Source of the DNA: Schlegelella_A sp038241255
GTDB taxonomy: Bacteria; Pseudomonadota; Gammaproteobacteria; Burkholderiales; Burkholderiaceae_C
Direction of reading: 5' to 3'
Assembly: GCA_038241255.1 (NCBI GenBank)
Contig: JBBRFW010000068.1
Span: 1-20,263, forward strand
Length of the DNA: 20,263 bases
Shown: one piece after another, positions 7,648 to 13,696 of the stretch
How positions within the stretch are numbered: the first letter of the stretch is position 1
Layout: each line of letters opens with the position of its first letter
The notes under the pieces: model-generated
The model's database searches: none
Told to the model about the DNA's origin: nothing
The model's input: only the letters and a program-made list of their open reading frames with translations
Program-made: the position numbers and the translations under genes

Positions 7648-8165
7648 GCCAACAGCCCAGCCGCGGCGTCTCGGTGCTCGCCGACCATGCTCGATAAATG
7701 AGCCCAGCCGACCCAGTCATTCGGTGCCGCTCAGCTCCGGCGCACTCCGTTCTCGAACCTGGTCAAGGACTGCTCGGGGTCGACCCGGGTCGCTCGCGAC
7801 GTTGGCGGGAGCGAATCTGACCCCCTTAAGGCAGAATCCCGGCCGACGGTTTTGCGAACGGAGACAGCGACAGCGAGTCGTCGTCGTCCAGCTAATCGAT
7901 TTCGAAATCGAACGGCGCTCATGTGGCCAAATGACGTTTCTCGCATGTCCGGATCGTGAGTGCGGATGAGAACTGACTACAGACCCCTCTTGATCGGAAT
8001 CATCTTCTGCTGGTTGTCGACCGCCGAAATGTTCCGACGGTCACCCCGGAGGCGAACCGGCAGGGGAACGCAGTGAATGTCACATTGAGATTCGTCTGTG
8101 CTTTCGGGGCCTGCAAGGAAGGTTCGCGTCCTTCCGGGGCCAACATTGGAGCATCAGAGCCCGCG
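7648..8165. other. Intergenic region without a convincing gene; holds a 16-bp palindrome
   Basis: About 500 bases between the regulator gene and the exported hypothetical protein. Open frames here on both strands are short, rich in R/S/P and lack family features. The second half (about 7890-8110) is less GC-rich than the flanks and holds a perfect palindrome (see 7896-7911). A 6-bp inverted repeat GGAAGG/CCTTCC (8117-8135, 7-base loop) has no T tract, so I do not call it a terminator. An alternative upstream start for the next gene (8073) lies in this stretch. Confidence 0.6.
7896..7911. repeat. Perfect 16-bp palindrome in intergenic DNA
   Basis: TCGATTTCGAAATCGA reads the same on both strands with no spacer. 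It lies in a locally AT-richer patch, 249 bases after the regulator gene and about 160-255 bases before the exported protein gene, depending on that gene's start. It could be a dimeric regulator site. By chance a palindrome this long would turn up about 0.3 times in a window of this size, so function is not assured. Confidence 0.5.
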
Positions 8166-8819
8166 ATGGGAAGCATCTCACGCAAGCCGGTTGACGCCGG
8201 CGGAGTTGCTGCTCGATTAGCGGAACTTGCCGCCACATTGACTTTCCTCCTCATGGCGGCAGCTGCGGGCGCGGCCACCCCATCGTCCTCGAAGATCGTC
8301 ACGTGCCGTGATGCCCAGGGCCAGCCGATCATCACCCAGCCGAACGACCCTCGCTGCTACAAGCCGCCCCCGAACGAAGCGGAGCGCTCCGCCGCCGAAG
8401 AGAGCCGACGCAAGGAACTGGAGGCTTACAACGCCTGCAAGGCCGACCAGCGCAGCATGCAAAGCCTTCTGTATCGCTATCCGGCCAAGGAAAGGCACGA
8501 CGCCGCACGCAGGGCAGCACTCAGCCAGGTTGAGACCGCGCTGCGCGTGTCCGGGGCGCGGATGGAGCAGCTCAAGAACGAGCGCAGGCGGTTGCTCGAC
8601 GAAGCGGAGTTTTACCCCTCGGGCAACCTGCCCCCCAAGCTCAGACGTGATCTCGATGGCAACAGCGCCCTGATCGAAGCGCAGACGCAGGCGATCGCCA
8701 ACCAGAAGGACGAGGCGGCGCAGAAGAACGCGTTCTACGACCAGGAGCTCGTCAAGCTGCAGAAGCTCTGGCTGCCGCAGCGCGCCGAGACGCGCGGCTG
8801 CGTCGCGCCGCGCGAGTAG
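8166..8819 (+). CDS. Exported protein of unknown function with N-terminal cysteine pair and coiled coil
   Basis: Not a family I recognise with certainty. From the ATG at 8166 it has 217 residues. An N-terminal hydrophobic stretch (LAELAATLTFLLMAAAAGAA) looks like a signal peptide. It is followed by a short cysteine-bounded segment (VTCRDAQGQPIITQPNDPRC) reminiscent of DUF4124-type periplasmic modules. A long charged, helix-prone region comes next (from about residue 95) with KNERRRLLDEAEF and likely coiled coil, and a C-terminal cysteine (RGCVAPRE). An upstream in-frame ATG at 8073 has a better ribosome site (AGGGGA, 9 bases) but would put 31 unusual residues before the signal peptide. It ends 11 bases from the convergent yfcG-like gene. 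A periplasmic role is inferred only from the signal peptide. Confidence 0.68.
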   Translation: MGSISRKPVDAGGVAARLAELAATLTFLLMAAAAGAATPSSSKIVTCRDAQGQPIITQPNDPRCYKPPPNEAERSAAEESRRKELEAYNACKADQRSMQSLLYRYPAKERHDAARRAALSQVETALRVSGARMEQLKNERRRLLDEAEFYPSGNLPPKLRRDLDGNSALIEAQTQAIANQKDEAAQKNAFYDQELVKLQKLWLPQRAETRGCVAPRE

Positions 8820-8830
8820 GGTCTGCGCAC

Positions 8831-9523
8831 TCAGCGTCGCTGGTACTGCGTTGCGCCGAACAGGACCTCGCGTTCCTTGTCGCCGCGCAAGGGCTTGCGC
8901 AAGCCCGCCAGCACCTCGACACCGCGCTGAACGGCCGGCCGCGCCGCGATCCGATCGAACCAATCCTTGAGGTGTGGGTAGTCGGCCCAGTCGATCCCCT
9001 GGTTCTGCCACGAGCGAAGCCAGGGAAAGATGGCGATGTCGGCGATCGTGTACTCGTCGGTGGCGATGTGCTGCTGCGTGCGCAGGCGCCGGTCCATGAC
9101 GCCGTAGAGCCGCTTTGTCTCGTTGCTGTAGCGGTCGATCGCGTAGGTGATCTTCTCCGGCGCATAGAGGCGAAAGTGATGGGTCTGGCCGAGCATCGGC
9201 CCGACGCTGCCCATCTGGAACATCAGCCACTCGACCGTCTGGTAGCGGCCGCGCAGGTCCGCCGGCAGGAAGCGGCCGGTCTTTCCCGCAAGGTAGAGCA
9301 GGATCGCGCCCGATTCGAAGAGCGAGATCGGCTTTCCGTCGGGACCATCGGGATCGACGATCGCCGGGATCTTGTTGTTCGGGCTGATCTCCAGGAACTT
9401 GGGGTTGAACTGGTCGCCGGCACCGATGTTGACCGGGATCGCGCGATACGCCAGGCCGCACTCCTCGAGCATGACGTGGACCTTGTGGCCATTGGGCGTG
9501 GCCCATGAATAGACATCGATCAT
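8831..9523 (-). CDS. yfcG: Glutathione S-transferase family disulfide-bond oxidoreductase, YfcG-like
   Basis: Cytoplasmic thioredoxin-fold enzyme of 230 residues (E. coli YfcG is 215). The N-terminal domain carries TPNGHKV, with Thr9 and Asn11 in the positions that bind glutathione in the Nu class. It also has ISPNNKIPAIVDPDGPDG and LFESGAILLYLA, which match YfcG closely. The helical domain starts near residue 90 (QMGSVGPMLGQTHHF). YfcG acts as a glutathione-dependent disulfide reductase more than a classical transferase. I chose the ATG at 9523 because family members begin MID(V/L)Y. An upstream ATG at 9547 would overlap the dehydrogenase gene by 8 bp. It follows that gene by 16 bp and is likely in the same operon. 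Confidence 0.88.
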   Translation of the reverse strand: MIDVYSWATPNGHKVHVMLEECGLAYRAIPVNIGAGDQFNPKFLEISPNNKIPAIVDPDGPDGKPISLFESGAILLYLAGKTGRFLPADLRGRYQTVEWLMFQMGSVGPMLGQTHHFRLYAPEKITYAIDRYSNETKRLYGVMDRRLRTQQHIATDEYTIADIAIFPWLRSWQNQGIDWADYPHLKDWFDRIAARPAVQRGVEVLAGLRKPLRGDKEREVLFGATQYQRR

Positions 9524-9539
9524 TGCCTTTGCATCCGGC

Positions 9540-10781
9540 TCAGGCATGCCGGCCCAGCTCTATCTTGGCGATCGCGTTGCGGTGCACTTCGTCGGGACCG
9601 TCCGCGAAGCGCAGGGTGCGCGCGCCGGCATAGAAGCCGGCGAGCGGGAAGTCGCCCGACACGCCGCCGCCACCGTGCACCTGCATCGCCCAGTCGATCA
9701 CCTGGCAGGCCATGTTCGGCGCGACCACCTTGATCATCGCGATCTCGGCCTTGGCTGCCTTGTTGCCCGCCACGTCCATCATCCACGCCGCCTTCAGCGT
9801 CAGCAGGCGCGCCATGTCGATCTGGCAGCGCGACTCGGCGATGCGCTCGCGCGTGACGCCCTGCTCGGCGACCGTGCGGCCGAAGGCGACCCGGCTCGAC
9901 GCGCGCTTGCACATCAGCTCGAGCGAGCGCTCGGCCAGGCCGATCAGGCGCATGCAGTGATGGATGCGCCCCGGGCCGAGGCGGCCTTGCGCGATCTCGA
10001 AGCCGCGGCCCTCGCCGAGCAGGATGTTGGCCGTCGGCACGCGAACGTTCTGGAACAGCACTTCCATGTGGCCGTGTGGTGCGTCGTCGTAGCCGAAAAC
10101 GCTCAGCGGCCGCACGACCGTGATGCCCTTGGTCTCGGCGGGAACGAGCACCATCGACTGCTGCGAGTGGCGCGGCGCGTCGGCGTCGGTCTTGCCCATG
10201 AACACGTAGATCTTGCAGCGCGGATCGCCCGCGCCGCTGGTCCACCACTTGCGCCCGTTGATGACGTACTCGTCGCCTTCGCGCCTGATACTGGCTTCGA
10301 TGTTGGTCGCGTCCGACGAGGCGACGCCCGGCTCGGTCATGGCGAAGGCGCTGCGGATCTTGCCGTCGAGGAGCGGTTGCAGCCAGATGTCCTTTAGCTC
10401 GGGCGAGCCATAGCGCTCGATGGTCTCCATGTTGCCGGTGTCCGGCGCCGAGCAGTTGAAGACCTCGCTCGACCACGGCACGCGGCCCATGATCTCGGCG
10501 AGCGGGGCGTAGTCGCCGTTCGATAGGCCGAACTCGCGGCCGCTTTCCTTCGAACCCTTGCCGCCCGCGGTCGGCGGCAGGAACAGGTTCCACAGGCCCT
10601 GCGCGCGCGCCTTCGGCTTGAGCTCCTCGATTGTCCGCAGGGGCGTCCAGCGCTTGCCCGCCTTGGTGTTGGCCTCGATCTCGTCTTCGTAGCGCTGCTC
10701 GGCCGGATAGACGTGGTCGTCCATGAAGCGAAGTAGCTGCGCCTGCAGCTCCTTCGTGCGGGGGGAGTATTCGAAGTCCAT
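9540..10781 (-). CDS. Acyl-CoA dehydrogenase, ACAD10/11 (LvaC-like) family
   Basis: Flavoprotein of 413 residues that acts on acyl-CoA in the cytoplasm. Visible: the FAD/substrate region FAMTEPGVASSDATNIEASI, WWTSGAGDPRCKIYVFMGKT, the segment GRGFEIAQGRLGPGRIHHCM, RLAEQGVTRERIAESR-type helices, and the C-terminal FADGPDEVHR. These blocks match the dehydrogenase half of human ACAD11 and bacterial relatives better than MCAD. Where MCAD has its catalytic glutamate (YEGT), this protein has aspartate 394 (ADGP), a feature of this family. The gene follows an APH-type kinase gene by 39 bp. In ACAD10/11 and in the Pseudomonas levulinate pathway, the kinase phosphorylates a 4-hydroxyacyl-CoA and the dehydrogenase-fold enzyme eliminates phosphate. 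That role is inferred here from fold and context. Confidence 0.9.
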   Translation of the reverse strand: MDFEYSPRTKELQAQLLRFMDDHVYPAEQRYEDEIEANTKAGKRWTPLRTIEELKPKARAQGLWNLFLPPTAGGKGSKESGREFGLSNGDYAPLAEIMGRVPWSSEVFNCSAPDTGNMETIERYGSPELKDIWLQPLLDGKIRSAFAMTEPGVASSDATNIEASIRREGDEYVINGRKWWTSGAGDPRCKIYVFMGKTDADAPRHSQQSMVLVPAETKGITVVRPLSVFGYDDAPHGHMEVLFQNVRVPTANILLGEGRGFEIAQGRLGPGRIHHCMRLIGLAERSLELMCKRASSRVAFGRTVAEQGVTRERIAESRCQIDMARLLTLKAAWMMDVAGNKAAKAEIAMIKVVAPNMACQVIDWAMQVHGGGGVSGDFPLAGFYAGARTLRFADGPDEVHRNAIAKIELGRHA

Positions 10782-10820
10782 GGGGGTCTTTCAGTGGTGA
10801 AGGGACGAGGCCGTGCGGCC

Positions 10821-11927
10821 TCAGCTTTGCTGGGCGATGCGCCAGCCCATCTCGGCGAGCGGCCGGGCACCGGCCGCCGACTGCCGCGCCTGCGCGCTCG
10901 ACGCCGTGCCGGCCTCGACGCGCTTGGCGATCCCTTGCAGGATGCCGGCGATGCGGAACAGGTTGTAGGCGAGATAGAAGTTCCAGTCGGCCATCACGGC
11001 GTCGGCATCCTTTCCCTTGCCGACGCGGCCGGTGCGCTCGCAGTAGCGACGCACGTAGCTCTTCTCGTCGGGAATGCCGAGCGCGGCATGATCGAGCCCG
11101 CCGATGCCGCGGAACGACCCGGGCGGGATGTGCCACGACATGCAGTGATAGCTGAAATCGGCGAGGGGATGGCCGAGCGTCGACAGCTCCCAGTCGAGCA
11201 CGGCGACGATGCGCGCCTCGTCAGCTGCGAAGACGAGGTTGTCGAGCCGGTAGTCGCCGTGGACGACGCTCACCTGAGTGTCGTCGCGCGCGCTCGCCGG
11301 GATGTGCGCCGGCAGCCAGTCGATGAGCCGGGCCATGGCGTCGATCGGCTCGGTGATCGACGCCAGGTACTGCTTCGTCCAGCGCCCGATCTGGCGCTCG
11401 AAGTAGTTACCCGGCTTGCCGTAGCCGGCCAGGCCCACGCTCGCCGGGTCGACCGAATGGAGCGCCGCGATGACGCGGTTCATCTCGTCGTAGATCTCGG
11501 CGCGGCCGGGGGGATCGAACGCCGGCAGCGCCTGGTTCCAGAGGACGCGCCCGGCGATGAACTCCATCACGTAGAACGCGCGGCCGATGACGCTCTCGTC
11601 CTCGCACAGCACGTGCATGCGCGGCACGGGCACGGCCGTGTCGGCAAGGGCACGCATGACGGTGAACTCGCGGTCGACCGCGTGCGCCGAGGGCAGCAGC
11701 TTCGACGCCGGGCCGGGCTTGGAGCGCATGACGTAGGCGCGCGCTGGCGTGACCAGCTTGTAGGTCGGGTTCGATTGGCCGCCCTTGAACTGCTCGACTG
11801 CGAGCGGGCCCGCGAATCCGGGCAGCCGCTCGACGAGATGGCTCTCGAGTGCGGCGACGTCGAAGGCGTGCTGCCCGGCGACGGGCTTGGTGCCGGTGTT
11901 GGCTTCAGGCTGGCTCATGCCCGCCAT
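10821..11927 (-). CDS. APH-fold phosphotransferase, probable 4-hydroxyacyl-CoA kinase (LvaA / ACAD10/11 N-domain type)
   Basis: 368-residue protein kinase-like phosphotransferase. Visible: the N-lobe block FKGGQSNPTYKL, the conserved VMRSKPGPASKLLPSAHAVD typical of the ACAD10/11 kinase domain, the Brenner motif HGDYRLDN (223-230, catalytic Asp225), and DWELSTLG with the metal-binding Asp245. It is not an antibiotic resistance enzyme: the alanine-proline linker and substrate segment match acyl-CoA-linked kinases. Three ATGs compete (11933, 11927, 11918). I chose 11927 because AGGA lies 5 bases upstream. That ribosome site lies inside an inverted-repeat element. The frame continues open to 12668 through crp in the wrong phase and is rejected. 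The small partner LvaB is not present in the window. Confidence 0.88.
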   Translation of the reverse strand: MAGMSQPEANTGTKPVAGQHAFDVAALESHLVERLPGFAGPLAVEQFKGGQSNPTYKLVTPARAYVMRSKPGPASKLLPSAHAVDREFTVMRALADTAVPVPRMHVLCEDESVIGRAFYVMEFIAGRVLWNQALPAFDPPGRAEIYDEMNRVIAALHSVDPASVGLAGYGKPGNYFERQIGRWTKQYLASITEPIDAMARLIDWLPAHIPASARDDTQVSVVHGDYRLDNLVFAADEARIVAVLDWELSTLGHPLADFSYHCMSWHIPPGSFRGIGGLDHAALGIPDEKSYVRRYCERTGRVGKGKDADAVMADWNFYLAYNLFRIAGILQGIAKRVEAGTASSAQARQSAAGARPLAEMGWRIAQQS

Positions 11928-12006
11928 TGTCATCCTGAGACGAACGGAGGATCTCTGCGGGATTGCACTCGGGCGGCCGGGTTCCTTCGCTGCGCTCGGG
12001 ACGGCA
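11928..12006. repeat. Imperfect inverted-repeat element between crp and the kinase gene
   Basis: Two 23-base arms, 11928-11950 (TGTCATCCTGAGACGAACGG then AGG) and 11984-12006 (CCTTCGCTGCGCTCGGGACG then GCA), pair at 15 of 23 positions across a 33-base loop. The left arm has the GTCATCCTGAG...GGATCT wording of dispersed intergenic repeats I recall from many bacterial genomes. The right arm has the matching CCTTCGCTGCGCTCGGG wording but has decayed at its outer end. It fills the 89-base gap between crp and the kinase gene almost completely. No second copy was seen in the window. Confidence 0.65.
11933..11936 (-). promoter_or_regulatory. Ribosome binding site of the kinase gene, inside the inverted repeat
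   Basis: On the minus strand AGGA is followed by 5 bases and the ATG at 11927. The sequence is the complement of the CATCCTGAG core of the repeat's left arm, so the repeat supplies the site. A hairpin of the arms in mRNA could also mask it. Confidence 0.5.
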
Positions 12007-12016
12007 GGCCTAAGCC

Positions 12017-12721
12017 TCAGCGGCTGGCGATCGCCAGCAGCTTGTTCTTGGACAGCACGACGAGCCGGGTCGGCTCGATCCGAACCGCGCCTTCGCGCTC
12101 GAAGCCCTTCAGCTCCTGGTTGACGCGCTGGCGCGACGCGCCGAGCAGCTGGGCGATGTCTTCCTGCGCCAGCTGCAGGCCGACCCGGATCTCGTCGCCC
12201 TGCTGGACGCCGTAACTGCGCGCGAGCAGCAGGATCTGCTTGGCCAGGCGCGCCGAAAGAGGCAGCGTGTTCAAGTCCTCGACGGTGTCGAAGAGCAGGC
12301 GCAGGCGCCGGCAGTTGAGGCGAAGCAGCGCCTCGTAGAGCTCGACGTGGAGCGTGAGCAGCGCCTTGAAGTCGGCCTTGCGGACGACCAACAGCGTCGT
12401 CGCGCCGTGCGCGTTGGCGTCGTGCGTGCGCGGCATGCCGTCGAAGAGGGCGATGTCGCCGAACCAGGTGCCGGGCTCGACATAGGTGAGTGTCACCTGC
12501 TTGCCCGACAGCGATACCGAGCTCACTCGGACTGCGCCGCGCGCCACGCCGCACCATTCCTCGGCCGCGGCGCCGCGCGCCGAGAGCATCGCGCCGTCGT
12601 CGACCCGCCGCACCTGAGCGCGCGCGAGGATCGCCTCGCGCAGGGGCTGTGAGAGTCTGGAGAACCACGATCCTGTCTCGATGTTCGACTGCTCGTCGAT
12701 CGTAAGAACAGGGGGGTGCAC
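12017..12721 (-). CDS. Crp/Fnr-family transcription regulator
   Basis: 234-residue regulator. A cyclic-nucleotide-binding-type beta-barrel spans about residues 15-130 (VEPGTWFGDIALFDGMPRTH corresponds to the phosphate-binding cassette). A long dimerisation helix follows, then a winged helix (LQLAQEDIAQLLGASRQRVN, about 173-192). The cassette lacks a clean GE..L..RSA consensus, so cAMP binding is doubtful. Only two cysteines occur (WCGVARG, NCRRLR), so this is not an oxygen-sensing Fnr. It sits between the crotonase gene (40-bp gap) and the kinase gene (89-bp gap, including the repeat element), all on the same strand, and may be a local regulator of this catabolic cluster. Confidence 0.88.
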   Translation of the reverse strand: MHPPVLTIDEQSNIETGSWFSRLSQPLREAILARAQVRRVDDGAMLSARGAAAEEWCGVARGAVRVSSVSLSGKQVTLTYVEPGTWFGDIALFDGMPRTHDANAHGATTLLVVRKADFKALLTLHVELYEALLRLNCRRLRLLFDTVEDLNTLPLSARLAKQILLLARSYGVQQGDEIRVGLQLAQEDIAQLLGASRQRVNQELKGFEREGAVRIEPTRLVVLSKNKLLAIASR

Positions 12722-12761
12722 GGCCGGTCTCCGAGGTGACAGTGGCGGGCCGGCGGCCGGT

Positions 12762-13541
12762 TCAGGAAAAGCGCGGCGCGCGCTTTTCGAGGAACGCGCG
12801 CAGCCCCTCGCCGCCGTCCTCGGCGAACAGGTTGGCGAGCAAGTGGTCGCGCTCGGCGCCGAGCTGCTCCGCGAGTGTTTGCCGCGGTGCCTGCGCGACC
12901 AGCTCCTTGACGCTGGCGACGGCGCCCGGCGCGAGGGCAGCGAGCCGCTCGGCCAGGATCAGCGCATCGGCGAGGGCGCTGCCGGGAAGGCTGATCATCG
13001 CGACGAGCCCGTGGTCGCGCAGCGTCGCCGCCGACACCGGCTCGGCGAGCCACAGCATCTGCTTGACGAGTGGCGCCGGCAAGGCGTCGCTCAGGCGCGC
13101 CGTCGCGCCGCCGTCGGGCGAGAGGCCGAGCTTCGCGTGCGACATCACGAAGCGCGCATCGCTGGCGGCGACGACGAGATCGCAGGCGAGCGCGAGCGAG
13201 AAGCCCGCCCCCGCGGCCGCGCCCTCGACGGCTGCGACGATCGGCTTCGGGTAGCTCGCCATCGTCTCGATCCAGTGGTGCAGGTGATCGAGCATGCGCC
13301 GCTGCGCCGCCTCGCCGGCGGCGCGGCGCTCGACCAGCCCCTGCACGTTGCCGCCCGCGCAGAAGTGCTCGCCGGCGCCGTGGAGGACGACGCAGCGGAT
13401 CTCGGGATTGGCCTCGGCGACGCCAAGCGCCTCGATGCCGGCGGCGATCACCTGAGCCGACAAGGTATTGCGCGAAGGCGGGTCGCTGAGAGTCAGCACG
13501 AGCGTCGTGCCGCGTCGCTCGGTCAGCAGTTCGGACGGCAT
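12762..13541 (-). CDS. Enoyl-CoA hydratase/isomerase (crotonase) family protein without the hydratase glutamates
   Basis: 259-residue crotonase-fold enzyme. Oxyanion-hole segments are visible: HFCAGGN (59-65) and EGAAAGAGFSLALACD (106-121). The two glutamates of hydratases are absent: serine 115 stands at the first site and histidine 135 at the second. LGLSPDGG carries aspartate 143, like the single acid of PaaG-type isomerases. The protein matches what is often labelled 'oxepin-CoA hydrolase, alternative type' or enoyl-CoA hydratase in Burkholderiales, so isomerase or ring-modifying activity is likelier than simple hydration. I chose the ATG at 13541 because relatives begin M(x)SELL. A GTG at 13583 would add 14 residues. 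It is the first gene of the middle minus-strand run. Confidence 0.86.
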   Translation of the reverse strand: MPSELLTERRGTTLVLTLSDPPSRNTLSAQVIAAGIEALGVAEANPEIRCVVLHGAGEHFCAGGNVQGLVERRAAGEAAQRRMLDHLHHWIETMASYPKPIVAAVEGAAAGAGFSLALACDLVVAASDARFVMSHAKLGLSPDGGATARLSDALPAPLVKQMLWLAEPVSAATLRDHGLVAMISLPGSALADALILAERLAALAPGAVASVKELVAQAPRQTLAEQLGAERDHLLANLFAEDGGEGLRAFLEKRAPRFS

Positions 13542-13643
13542 CGCGACTCGCTTTTCGGCGACGACGGCAAGGGGCCGGGACACGCGCTCTTCATTCGAGG
13601 AATTGTGTCACGCAGCGCTGTCGCGCCGAGGCTCGCGAAGCGC

Positions 13644-13670
13644 TGGACCGAACACCCCGGGTGCTAGAGT
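13644..13670 (+). promoter_or_regulatory. Possible promoter of the FimV-like gene
   Basis: TGCTAGAGT (13662-13670) is an extended -10 element: TGN before TAGAGT, four of six consensus positions. TGGACC at 13644-13649 matches TTGACA at four of six positions, with a short 15-base spacer. The start codon at 13697 follows about 26 bases later. The match is moderate and unproven. Confidence 0.4.
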
Positions 13671-13696
13671 GATTCGATCCTTTTCGGCCTCCATTG

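Noticed and set aside
7700..7860. Possible IS or transposon remnant suggested by the words GAATCTGACCCCC and GGCAGAATCCC
   Set aside because: No terminal inverted repeats, target duplication or transposase fragment could be found in either strand.
8117..8135. GGAAGG/CCTTCC hairpin as a rho-independent terminator
   Set aside because: Only 6 bp of stem and no T tract follows; it also lies far from the regulator gene's stop.
9520..11136. A 538-codon minus-strand frame overlapping the acyl-CoA dehydrogenase and kinase genes
   Set aside because: Arginine-rich shadow in another frame of the dehydrogenase, without domain features.
10821..11927. Aminoglycoside resistance phosphotransferase
   Set aside because: The fold is shared, but the N-terminal block and the adjoining acyl-CoA dehydrogenase match the ACAD10/11 and LvaA kinase branch.
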